DNA of 64,000 bases from Streptomyces longwoodensis (GTDB taxonomy: Bacteria > Actinomycetota > Actinomycetes > Streptomycetales > Streptomycetaceae): the NCBI RefSeq assembly GCF_001514125.1, contig NZ_KQ948549.1, forward strand, positions 893,257 through 957,256, read 5' to 3'. The notes beneath the pieces were generated by a model. That model saw only the letters and a program-made list of their open reading frames with translations, did no database searches and was not told the origin of the DNA. The position numbers and the translations under genes were made by a program. Positions 40,967-48,776 of the stretch are shown in pieces; the stretch's first letter is position 1; each line of letters starts with the position of its first letter.

Positions 40967-41848
40967 ATGAGCTCGGTGCACTACCGAACCGCCACCGTCG
41001 ACGGCCACGAGATCTTCTACCGGGAGGCCGGCCCCGCCGACGCCCCCGCCATCGTCCTGCTGCACGGCTACCCGACCAGCTCTTTCATGTTCCGCGAGCT
41101 CATCCCGCTGCTGGCCGGGGACTACCACGTCATAGCGCCGGACCACCTCGGCTTCGGCCACTCCGCCGCTCCCTCGGCGAGCGAGTTCACCTACACCTTC
41201 GACGCGCTCGCCGAGCTCACCTCCGGACTGCTCGACCAGCTGGGCCTGGACCGCTTCGCCCTCTACGTCCAGGACTACGGCGCCCCCATCGGCTGGCGGC
41301 TCGCCCTCAAGCACCCCGAACGGATCTCCGCCCTGGTCACCCAGAACGGCAACGGCTACGAGGACGGCTTCGTCGAGTCGTTCTGGACGGACGTCTGGGC
41401 GTACGGGGCGAACCCCGGCGCCGACACCGAGCCGGCCGTCCGCACGGCGCTGGACCTCGAGGCCATCCGCTGGCAGTACACGCACGGCGTGCCCGACCCG
41501 AGCCGGGTGAGCCCGGACACCTGGGAGCACGACTTCGCCCTCGTCTCCCGCGAGGGCAACGACCAGATCCAGCTGGCGCTGTTCCGCGACTACCGGAACA
41601 ACCGCCCGCTCTACCCGCTCCTGCACGAGTTCCTGCGGACCAGCGAGGTCCCCGTGCTGGCCGTGTGGGGCCGCAACGACGAGATCTTCGGCCCCGCGGG
41701 CGCGCAGGCCTTCGCCCGCGACGCCAAGGACGGGGAGGTGCACCTGATCGACGGCGGCCACTTCCTGTTGGAGAGCCACCTGGACGTCGTCGCGGGCTAC
41801 CTCCGCGGCTTCCTCGGGCGGGTGCTGAGTCCGGCTGCGGCTTCGTAA
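40967..41848 (+). CDS. Alpha/beta hydrolase of the haloalkane dehalogenase/epoxide hydrolase type
   Basis: The 293-residue product has the oxyanion motif LLHGYPTSSFMFREL, the nucleophile elbow VQDYGAPIGWRLAL (Asp nucleophile, as in haloalkane dehalogenases and epoxide hydrolases, rather than Ser), a helical cap, the acid strand VWGRNDEIFGPAGAQ and the final HFLLES histidine. AAAGGGG lies six bases before the ATG. Substrate cannot be told from sequence. It is convergent with an HxlR regulator. Confidence 0.88.
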   Translation: MSSVHYRTATVDGHEIFYREAGPADAPAIVLLHGYPTSSFMFRELIPLLAGDYHVIAPDHLGFGHSAAPSASEFTYTFDALAELTSGLLDQLGLDRFALYVQDYGAPIGWRLALKHPERISALVTQNGNGYEDGFVESFWTDVWAYGANPGADTEPAVRTALDLEAIRWQYTHGVPDPSRVSPDTWEHDFALVSREGNDQIQLALFRDYRNNRPLYPLLHEFLRTSEVPVLAVWGRNDEIFGPAGAQAFARDAKDGEVHLIDGGHFLLESHLDVVAGYLRGFLGRVLSPAAAS

Positions 41849-41857
41849 CTGATCGTT

Positions 41858-42223
41858 TCAGCTGTCGGGCCTGCCGTCGAAGGTCTCGCGCGCGTGCTCG
41901 ATGGCGGGCATGTGGTCCGATGCCCAGGCCAGCAGTACGTCGATGGGGGCCCGAAGCGTCTTGCCGAGTGGGGTGATCCGGTACTGGACCGCTACCGGCC
42001 GGGTGGAGACGACCTCGCGCTCGATCACGCCATTGCGTTCGAGCCGCCGCAGTGTCGCGGTCAGCGACTTCTGGGTGACCTGGGGGATGGCCCGTCGCAG
42101 TTCGTTGAAGCGGCACGGGCGTTCGCAGAGCTCGTTGAGGACGCTGAGGGACCACTTGTCGAGGATCTGGTCGAGCAACTCGCGGTGCGGTGCCTCGATG
42201 CGGAGCTCGTCGGAGGTAGCCAT
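41858..42223 (-). CDS. HxlR-family transcriptional regulator
   Basis: A 121-residue winged-helix protein: LLDQILDKWSLSVLNELCER, CRFNELRRAIPQVTQKSLTA, TLRRLERNGVIEREVVSTRP and YRITPLGKTLRAPIDVLLAW are a textbook HxlR sequence. One conserved cysteine pair (CERPC) could sense electrophiles. It is divergent from a RidA gene with a palindrome in the gap, so it probably controls that gene and itself. Confidence 0.92.
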   Translation of the reverse strand: MATSDELRIEAPHRELLDQILDKWSLSVLNELCERPCRFNELRRAIPQVTQKSLTATLRRLERNGVIEREVVSTRPVAVQYRITPLGKTLRAPIDVLLAWASDHMPAIEHARETFDGRPDS

Positions 42224-42260
42224 GGCGAAACCTGGTCTCGTTGAAGTGTCCTTCTGCCAC

Positions 42261-42281
42261 TAGGTAGCGTACAGATACCTA
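42261..42281. promoter_or_regulatory. HxlR operator candidate
   Basis: TAGGTA (42261-42266) and TACCTA (42276-42281) form a perfect inverted repeat around a GTAC-containing 9-base centre, in the 75-base gap between the HxlR and RidA genes. Confidence 0.65.
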
Positions 42282-42298
42282 CTGCGGAGGAGCGACTC

Positions 42299-42712
42299 AT
42301 GACTGTGCAGCACTTCACCCCGGACGGCATGCTGCAACCGACCCCGTACCACCATGTCGCGGTGGGCACCGGAGCCAAGCACGTCCACGTCAGCGGTCAG
42401 ATCGCGCGCCGGGCCGACGGGACCCCCGTCGCACCCGGTGATCTGTCCGGGCAGGTCGCCCAGGCGCTGCGCAACACCTCCGTCGGTCTGACGGGCGCCG
42501 GTGCGTCGTTCGCGGACGTCCTGCGGCTGACGTTCTACGTGACCCGGTGGAGCCCGGAGAAGATCGGCGATTTCATGGCAGGGGTCGAGTCCGTCGCCGA
42601 CGAGATCGGGCTCCGCCTGCCCATGCCCCCGGCCTCCCTGATCGGCGTCGACCACCTCTTCGAGCCGGACGTCCTCGTGGAGGTCGAGGCGACCGCCCTT
42701 CTGGACGGATAG
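42299..42712 (+). CDS. RidA-family (YjgF/Rid) protein
   Basis: The 137-residue product shows the Rid fold signature: KHVHVSGQIARRADGTPVAP, LSGQVAQALRNTSVGLTGAG and DVLRLTFYVTRWSPEKIGDF, ending PASLIGVDHLFEPDVLVEVE. RidA-type proteins hydrolyse reactive enamine/imine intermediates. The arginine usually needed for that activity (near residue 105) is not evident here: the motif reads MPPASLIGVDHL where archetypal RidA has R(A/S)xxxV, so it may be a non-RidA Rid subfamily. GGAGGAG precedes the ATG. Confidence 0.88.
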   Translation: MTVQHFTPDGMLQPTPYHHVAVGTGAKHVHVSGQIARRADGTPVAPGDLSGQVAQALRNTSVGLTGAGASFADVLRLTFYVTRWSPEKIGDFMAGVESVADEIGLRLPMPPASLIGVDHLFEPDVLVEVEATALLDG

Positions 42713-42823
42713 TGCCGAGCCGGGCGCGGACCGACGTCCGTGGCCGACTGGCCGGTGGCTCGGTGACGGTGAACTGGTGGCCCTCGGTAGGGAGGTTGAG
42801 CGACCGACTGACGACGCGTCCGC

Positions 42824-44998
42824 TCAGTACAGCGCGCGGTACCCCTGCCACCCAGTGGCGAGGGTGTAGGTCGCGCTGAACGTCCCGTCCCCCCAGCCCT
42901 TGTTGCGCAGCAGCTTGCCGTCCGTCGTGCGGGAGACCAGGTCGGGGAAGCCGTCCCCGGTCACGTCGCCGACCGCGACGATCGCGTTGCGCCCGGCGCC
43001 CCAGTCGCTGAAGAGCAGCGTCCGCGGCTCGAAGCCGCCCGCGCCATCGCCGTCGTAGCGCCACAGTTCGCCACCGGAGTCCCGGGCGATGAGGTCGCCG
43101 ACGCCGTCACCGGTCACGTCGGCGGCGCCGACGAGGGTGTAGCCCTTCCAGCCGGTGCCGACGCGCACCCCCGGATCGAGGTGGCCCTGGGCGTTGGACC
43201 TGTACAGGTACAGGTAGCCGGTGGCGGCCTGGCGGGCCAGCAGGTCGGGGCGGTGGTCCCCGGTGAAGTCGTCGGCGGCGACGATCGCGTCGAAGCCGCC
43301 CCAGCCCGAGCCGACCAGGGTGCGCTCGGCGTCGGGCGGGAAGGCGCCGGTGCAGCCGCCGGAGTACCGGTACAGCTTGCCGTCGGTCGTCCGGCCGAGC
43401 AGGTCGGAGCAGCCGTCGCCGGTCAGGTCGCCGACGGGGACCAGCCGGGTGGCCGGGTCCCAGGCCGACCAGCCGCGGGCGCCGGCCGGCGCGCCCTCGG
43501 AGAAGCGGTGGGCCTCCAGGAGGCCGCCGCCGGTCATCGTGTACAGCTCGCCGTGGCCGTCGGCGTCCGCGTCGCGGAACGCTGAGCGGCCGCCGGTGAG
43601 CCGGAAGCTGCCCGTCGGCAGGGTGCGCACCGCGCCGCCGTCGCCCGGGTCCACCGTCATCGTCCAGTGGTACCGGCCGCTGACCGCCGTCCCGCCCGCA
43701 TCGTCCTTGCCGTCCCAGGAGGCCAGGACGGCGGCGCCCTGGTGCGAAGTGCCGCTCAGAGTACGGACGGTGGCGCCGTACGCGTCCTGGATGGTGAGCT
43801 TCCAGGCCGCGGCGGGCCGGGTGAGCCGCCAACTGCCCTCCCACGTACGGTCGCCCGCCTGGCGCAGGTCCACGGCGGAGTCCGTGCGCCAGTCGAACAG
43901 GCTGATCCGCGACCGTGGCACCGCCACCGGCCGTACGTGGATCAGCTGCTCGCTGTCCGCGTAGGCGACGTGACCGCCGTACCGGTCGACGACCAGCCGG
44001 CTGATCGAGGCGCCTTCGGGGACGGTGAAGAACGGTGCGGTGGTGGCCGCATGACCGCCGCCGAGGTGGAAGTCGGTGAGCGTCACCGTCCGGTGGTCCG
44101 CGGCCTCCTGGACGAGGTAGCCGTCGCCGACCTTGGCACCCAGCGCCCCCGGGACGGGAACGTTCTTGCCGGTGCTGTGGTCCCAGACCCCGGCCTTGCC
44201 GGCCGCGGAGCAGCGCCAGTACAGCCACCGCCCGACCGCCTGCAGGTCGTCCGGGGCGCATCCCGAACCCAGGGTCACGGTCGCGGAGGTCGCCTTGGTG
44301 ACCAGGTCGTAGGAGTTGACGGTGCCGGTGGTGCCGCCCGGTTTCCACAGCTTCGAGCCCCACAGGGACACCGCGGTGGCCGGCCGCGTGTGGATCTGTC
44401 CGGGCCACGGCACTTCCGGGTCGAAGGAGCCGACGCGCTGCGTCCCCCGGTCGTCCACGGCCACGTAGGAGCCGCCTGCCGCCACCACGTGGTCCGCCGA
44501 CTCCCAGGAGAACGGGCCGAGTCCCGTCTCGCCCTGGGGCGCCCCGCCGCCGAGGGCGTCCTGTCCGCCGAGCGGCGTCATGAAGGCGACCCGGCCGTCG
44601 CCGAGCGGCCACAGCTCGGAGTAGAACGCGCTGCACGTCTGCTCGGCGGGGTCGACCCCCTCGCACGGGTAGTCCGTCCAGACGTGCGGGGCGGCGAGCT
44701 GCCGCGGCCCCGGCTGCGGGGTGCCGACGGCCGGGAGGTCGTACTCCCACAAGCCGCGTTTGGACTCGGGGTCGGCGGTGCCCAGCACGCTGAGCTTGCC
44801 GCCACCCAGGGCGAGGCCCTCGACGGCCGCCCTCCTGCCTTCCCGGGTGCCGAGCGGGAAAACGATCTCGTCGTCGGCCGCCCGTGGTGCGCCCGGCGCG
44901 GCGGCCGCGGTCGCCGGACCGAGCGTGACGCCGCCGACGCTCAGGACGACCGCGGTGGCGAGGGTGAGCGAGGTGCGTCTGATGGCGCGAGCAGTCAT
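42824..44998 (-). CDS. Secreted FG-GAP/VCBS-repeat protein
   Basis: The 724-residue product has a signal peptide ending TAAAAPG. Residues about 40-400 form a beta-propeller-like region. An FlgD-like Ig domain follows (about 415-520; LTIQDAYGATVRTLSG). The C-terminal third holds four integrin-type FG-GAP repeats with calcium loops: GDLTGDGCSDLLGRTTDG, DDFTGDHRPDLLARQ, ADVTGDGVGDLIARDSGG and GDVTGDGFPDLVSRTTDG. Streptomyces make many such secreted proteins, which probably bind wall or extracellular polymers. No enzyme motif is seen. Confidence 0.85.
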   Translation of the reverse strand: MTARAIRRTSLTLATAVVLSVGGVTLGPATAAAAPGAPRAADDEIVFPLGTREGRRAAVEGLALGGGKLSVLGTADPESKRGLWEYDLPAVGTPQPGPRQLAAPHVWTDYPCEGVDPAEQTCSAFYSELWPLGDGRVAFMTPLGGQDALGGGAPQGETGLGPFSWESADHVVAAGGSYVAVDDRGTQRVGSFDPEVPWPGQIHTRPATAVSLWGSKLWKPGGTTGTVNSYDLVTKATSATVTLGSGCAPDDLQAVGRWLYWRCSAAGKAGVWDHSTGKNVPVPGALGAKVGDGYLVQEAADHRTVTLTDFHLGGGHAATTAPFFTVPEGASISRLVVDRYGGHVAYADSEQLIHVRPVAVPRSRISLFDWRTDSAVDLRQAGDRTWEGSWRLTRPAAAWKLTIQDAYGATVRTLSGTSHQGAAVLASWDGKDDAGGTAVSGRYHWTMTVDPGDGGAVRTLPTGSFRLTGGRSAFRDADADGHGELYTMTGGGLLEAHRFSEGAPAGARGWSAWDPATRLVPVGDLTGDGCSDLLGRTTDGKLYRYSGGCTGAFPPDAERTLVGSGWGGFDAIVAADDFTGDHRPDLLARQAATGYLYLYRSNAQGHLDPGVRVGTGWKGYTLVGAADVTGDGVGDLIARDSGGELWRYDGDGAGGFEPRTLLFSDWGAGRNAIVAVGDVTGDGFPDLVSRTTDGKLLRNKGWGDGTFSATYTLATGWQGYRALY

Positions 44999-45089
44999 GT
45001 GGATCCCCCTGGTCGACGCGCGTCGCGTCGTCGTTGTGGGAGGTATGACCCGCCGAACGGCCTTTGGGTTGTACGTTTATGAATGTTCG

Positions 45090-45854
45090 TCAGGTGCGGT
45101 CATCCGGCACGCTCGTGTGCTGGTCCTCCGGCCGGGACGGCGGCGCGGGGGTGGTGCGCAGGACCTCGCGGGCCTGTTCGGCGGCGCGGACGATGCTCTC
45201 GCTGATGAAGTCCAGGAAGCGCGCGATGTTCTCCAGCCGGGCGGCGGCGGGCGTGTGGGCGCCGAGCACGGCGACGCCCTCGCGTGCGGTCTGCACGAGG
45301 TGGTCGTTGGAGCGCGCGCCGGCCAGGGTGGCCTGGTAGAAGAGTTCGTCGTCCACGATGTAGCGGTCGCGGCGGCGTTCGTCGCGCTCGCGCCGGACGA
45401 GGCTCTGGCTCTCCAGGAAGGTGATCGCCTTGGAGACGGAGGCGGCGCTCACCTGGAGCCGCTGGGCGAGCTGCGACGCGGTCAGGCTGCCCTCGTCGGT
45501 GGTGAACAGGCAGGTCAGCACCCGGGCCGTCATCCTCGGCAGGCCCGAGGACATCAGAGCGGTGGTGAGTGTCTCCTCGTACTCGGCCACGGCGTCGGCG
45601 TCGCGCCCGTGCGTCGCAGGGGCCGGCGCCGGACCCCGGGCGGCGGTCGTCCTGCGCCGCTGGGCGCGGCGTTCGGCGGCGCGGTGGGCCAGGTCCGCGC
45701 GGTACGAGGCGGGACCGCCGTTGCGCATGACCTCGCGCGTGATCGTCGAGGTGGGGCGGCCGAGCCGGCGGGCGATCTCGGCGTAGGGGAGGTCGTCGGC
45801 CAGCCCCAGGGCGATCTGCCGTCGGTCCTGCTGGGTGAGCCTGCCTCCCGGCAT
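45090..45854 (-). CDS. MarR/GbsR-type regulator with an N-terminal transposase-like helix-turn-helix
   Basis: The 254-residue product joins two DNA-binding units. Residues 1-45 (LTQQDRRQIALGLADDLPYA, then EIARRLGRPTSTITREVMRN) are an HTH_38/IS30-type helix-turn-helix. Residues about 90-215 are a MarR/GbsR winged helix (LTASQLAQRLQVSAASVSKA, ITFLESQSLVRRERDERRRD). The C-terminus is disordered. The two-headed arrangement may bind composite operators. It is divergent from the DUF4097 gene; repeated GCAAC words fill the gap. Confidence 0.85.
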   Translation of the reverse strand: MPGGRLTQQDRRQIALGLADDLPYAEIARRLGRPTSTITREVMRNGGPASYRADLAHRAAERRAQRRRTTAARGPAPAPATHGRDADAVAEYEETLTTALMSSGLPRMTARVLTCLFTTDEGSLTASQLAQRLQVSAASVSKAITFLESQSLVRRERDERRRDRYIVDDELFYQATLAGARSNDHLVQTAREGVAVLGAHTPAAARLENIARFLDFISESIVRAAEQAREVLRTTPAPPSRPEDQHTSVPDDRT

Positions 45855-45913
45855 CGGGGTCTCCTCTGGTCGGTCGGGTGCCGGGTCCGACCATAGCGTT
45901 CACTGTTCATCCA

Positions 45914-46037
45914 TTGCAACGAGGGTGGTTGGGAGCGTTGCGTTGAACGCCAATGGGGTGCAACGAAATATGTCAACTGAGCTGTGCTCACGTGTTCCCG
46001 GTGCAACAAGTCTGTTGTCGAGACATGGAAAGCAACG
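45914..46037. promoter_or_regulatory. Cluster of GCAAC/GTTGC words between divergent genes
   Basis: TTGCAACG (45914-45921), CGTTGCG (45936-45942, inverse orientation), TGCAACG (45959-45965), TGCAACA (46002-46008) and GCAACG (46032-46037) occur within 124 bases. The second and third make an inverted pair. They are candidate operators for the two-headed MarR-type regulator. Confidence 0.5.
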
Positions 46038-46084
46038 TAGCTTTTCCGGTGTCGGAAACAACGGAACGCACACCGGAGAGCATC

Positions 46085-46750
46085 ATGCAGAAGTTCGTCA
46101 CCACCGCCCCGATCACCGCTGTCCTGGCCGTCCCCGCCGGACGCATCCAGGTCATCGCCGCCGACCGTGCCGACACCACGGTCGAGGTGCTGCCCGCCGA
46201 CCCCGCCAGGCGCCGTGACGTGCAGGCCGCCGAGCAGACCACCGTCGCCCACGCCGACGGGGTGCTGCGGATCGGCACCGGCGACTCCGGAAACCGGCTC
46301 CTCGGTTCCTCCGGCGCGGTCGAGGTCACCGTCCAACTGCCCGCCGGGTCGCGCGTCGAGGCGACGAGCGCTGCCTGCGCGTTCCGTGGCGTCGGTCGCC
46401 TCGGCGACGTGGTCCTCGACGGTGCGTACCGCGGTACGAAGATCGACGAGGCCGGCGAGGTGCGGGTCACCGCGGTCGAGGGCGACGTCGAGGTCGGCCG
46501 GCTGGGCGGCTCCGCGGAGATCAGCACCACGCGGGGCCACATCCGGATCGCCGAGGCGAAGTGCGGCGCCGTCGTGCTGCGCACCCAGTCCGGCGACATC
46601 ACGATCGGCGCCGCCACCGGGGTCTCGGCCGCCCTGGACGCCGGGACGGGCCACGGCCGCGTCAGCAACGCCCTGAAGAACGACGGCACGCCCCAACTCG
46701 ACGTCCGCGCCACCACGTCGAACGGCGACATCACGGCCCGCAGCCTCTGA
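46085..46750 (+). CDS. DUF4097-family beta-repeat protein
   Basis: The 221-residue product is a regular beta-solenoid-like repeat: VTVQLPAGSRVEATSAAC, GEVRVTAVEGDVEVGRLGGS, AEISTTRGHIRIAEAKCGA, VVLRTQSGDITIGAATG, and ATTSNGDITARSL. This is the adhesin-like DUF4097 pattern. No signal peptide is present, so it is probably cytosolic. It is divergent from the MarR/GbsR-type regulator, and in Streptomyces this pairing is frequent. GGAGAG precedes the ATG. Function unknown. Confidence 0.85.
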   Translation: MQKFVTTAPITAVLAVPAGRIQVIAADRADTTVEVLPADPARRRDVQAAEQTTVAHADGVLRIGTGDSGNRLLGSSGAVEVTVQLPAGSRVEATSAACAFRGVGRLGDVVLDGAYRGTKIDEAGEVRVTAVEGDVEVGRLGGSAEISTTRGHIRIAEAKCGAVVLRTQSGDITIGAATGVSAALDAGTGHGRVSNALKNDGTPQLDVRATTSNGDITARSL

Positions 46751-46865
46751 GGCCGGCGGCCCGCAGCCCGCAGTCCTCGACACGACCGCCTCACCAGCCC
46801 GACCTACCGACCTACCGATCGATCGATCGACACGACGCTCGCACCACCATCAGGGGGAACCAGCC

Positions 46866-47669
46866 ATGACGCGGCACAACACACCATCTACTGAGTCCCG
46901 TTGGACCGGCCTGGTGCCGGTGGACGACACGGCCCTGGCCGTCACCGACACCGGTGGCCCCGGCATCCCCGTCGTCTACCTCAACGGCCAGTTCGCCACG
47001 CAGGGTTACTGGCGGCGGGTCGTCGCCGAACTGGGCCCGGAGTGGCGGCACCTCACCTACGACGAGCGGGCCCGCGGCAAGTCGAAGCGCTCGGCGGACT
47101 ACTCCTTCGAGGCCGCCGTCCGGGACGTCGACGCGGTGCTCGCCGCCCGCGGCGTGGACCGGGCGCTGCTGGTGGGCTGGTCCTACGGCGCGGTCGTCGC
47201 GGCGCACTGGGCCCACCGCAATCCCGAACGGACCGTGGGAGCGGTGCTGGTCGACGGCGCCTTCCCGCACGACTGGCTCGACGACGCGATGGAGGTGCGG
47301 ATCCGCACGCTGTTCCGGCGGCTGGGCTGGTTCACGCCGCTGCTGCGCCCGACCGGCCTGACCCCGAGGATGAGCGCCGCGCAGCAGGCCGAGAGCAACA
47401 TCGAACTCGGCAGGCTGTCGCGCGAACGGGAGTTGGGACCGGTGCTGGACGCGCTCACCGTCCCGGTGCGGTACGTGGTCGCCTCCGGCACCTCCTTCGG
47501 CAGCCGCGGCGACGAACAGGAGCGGATCCGCACGAGCCTCGACGCGGTGACCGCCCGCAACCCGCACATCGAGGTGTCGGCCAAGACCACCAGCAACCAC
47601 GGAGCGATCCTGCGCAAGGACTTCCGGTCGGTGGCGGGGGCGGTTCGCGAGGTCGCGGCGCTGGGCTGA
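46866..47669 (+). CDS. Alpha/beta-fold hydrolase (serine type)
   Basis: The 267-residue product has the nucleophile elbow LLVGWSYGAVVAAHW (GxSxG with Ser), an early VVYLNGQFATQGYWRRVVAE oxyanion region, YDERARGKSKR, and a final SNHGAILRKD supplying the histidine. It lies 115 bases after the DUF4097 gene and is probably in the same transcript, so it may be controlled by the same MarR-type regulator. GGGGGA upstream. Substrate unknown. Confidence 0.85.
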   Translation: MTRHNTPSTESRWTGLVPVDDTALAVTDTGGPGIPVVYLNGQFATQGYWRRVVAELGPEWRHLTYDERARGKSKRSADYSFEAAVRDVDAVLAARGVDRALLVGWSYGAVVAAHWAHRNPERTVGAVLVDGAFPHDWLDDAMEVRIRTLFRRLGWFTPLLRPTGLTPRMSAAQQAESNIELGRLSRERELGPVLDALTVPVRYVVASGTSFGSRGDEQERIRTSLDAVTARNPHIEVSAKTTSNHGAILRKDFRSVAGAVREVAALG

Positions 47670-47686
47670 ACCGGCGACGGCGGGCG

Positions 47687-48217
47687 TCAATCGCCGGTGC
47701 AGGCCGTCGACTTGAACTCCGTCATGGGAACCGTGACCGTGCTCTCGCCGTCCTCCGTCACCCGGTCGTAGAGCACCGTCCCCGGGCGGAGCGCGGCTCG
47801 GTCGCGCAGGGTGAACTCGACGCTCGTGGAGGACCAGGAGTTGTCCTTGGTCCAGCCGTAGAGGACGTACGTCGTCCGGGCGGCCAGTGGGCGGAGCGGG
47901 GTCGTCGTCGTCCAGCCGGCGGACGGGGTGTCCAGTGGCCAGGTGGTGACTCCCTCGGTCAGGGGGTGGGAGGCGGTCCACTCGCCCACCGTCGCCTCGC
48001 GGTCAGGATCGGAGCCGGCGACGTAGACGGTCGCCCCGTCGATGTGGTGCCCGCACACCAGCACGACCCCGAGCAGGTGGCCGTCGGCGGTCACCGAGAG
48101 GCCGGCAACGGCGTCCACGGGCACCGTGCAGCCAGAGAGTGCCGTCAGCGTCGCGCCCACCGTGGCGACGGCGGCCAGGCGCCGGAGGCCCCTCGCCCGT
48201 ACCACCGTCGATCGCAC
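47687..48217 (-). CDS. Lipoprotein of unknown function
   Basis: The 176-residue product starts at a GTG with a basic n-region, hydrophobic core and LSGC lipobox (cysteine near residue 30). The mature part is beta-rich (GVVLVCGHHIDGATVYVAGS, WSSTSVEFTLRDRAALRPGT) with another cysteine pair (VLVCG and STACTGD) that may form a disulphide. A surface-exposed lipoprotein; family not recognised. Confidence 0.75.
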   Translation of the reverse strand: MRSTVVRARGLRRLAAVATVGATLTALSGCTVPVDAVAGLSVTADGHLLGVVLVCGHHIDGATVYVAGSDPDREATVGEWTASHPLTEGVTTWPLDTPSAGWTTTTPLRPLAARTTYVLYGWTKDNSWSSTSVEFTLRDRAALRPGTVLYDRVTEDGESTVTVPMTEFKSTACTGD

Positions 48218-48296
48218 CAGAGCCCCCGCTCCCCGCCTGCGCGTGGCGCTCTGCCGCGCCTCGCCCTAAGCCGCATGCTAGGCCGTTTCCTCCGGA

Positions 48297-48715
48297 TCAC
48301 CTCGCCGACCAGGTGAAGATGGCGGCGAGGTGCAGCCCGGCCAGGTAGATGGTGGCCGCGCCATTGTTCAAGCTTGTTGATGCACCGCTCGACGGGGTTG
48401 CGCTGCTTGTAGGTCTCGGCGGGATCACCGCCCGGCTCCCTCGCTGGCGCAGATGGAGGCGGATCGCCTAGGACGAATACGCCCCCTGTCGGCCAGGACC
48501 ACGTCCGGCGTGACCCTGGGGCGGCCGATCCGTCTGGCCACCCGCACTTGGGACATGACCTGCTCGGAGGCGGGTGCGTCACCTGCCTGGCCCGGCGTGA
48601 TGACGAACGCCAGTGGTCCGCAACCGCCGTCCGCGGCAAGGTCGATCTTCGTGGTCCGTCCACCGCGGGACCGGCCGAGGGCATGGTCGTCCGGCTCGCC
48701 GGCCGGGGCCCCTTC
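48297..48715 (-). pseudogene. IS5-family transposase C-terminal part, frameshifted
   Basis: Reading leftward, three frames together give SRGGRTTKIDLAADGG, GPLAFVITPGQAGDAPASEQ, RRIGRPRVTPDVVLADRG, then KQRNPVERCINKLEQWRG and ATIYLAGLHLAAIFTWSAR before a stop. This is the DDE half of a Streptomyces IS5-family transposase, broken by several shifts. The N-terminal DUF4096 part is missing; such a part is found alone at 19.8-19.9 kb. Confidence 0.8.
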
Positions 48716-48776
48716 TTACGGGCCCCGGCGGCGTGCTGATGAGCACGGACGCATGGCGCGTCGAAAGGCCAGGGCG

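Noticed and set aside
46812..46832. GATC repeats (GATCGATCGATCGA) before the hydrolase gene
   Set aside because: Short low-complexity run; too little to call a site or origin.
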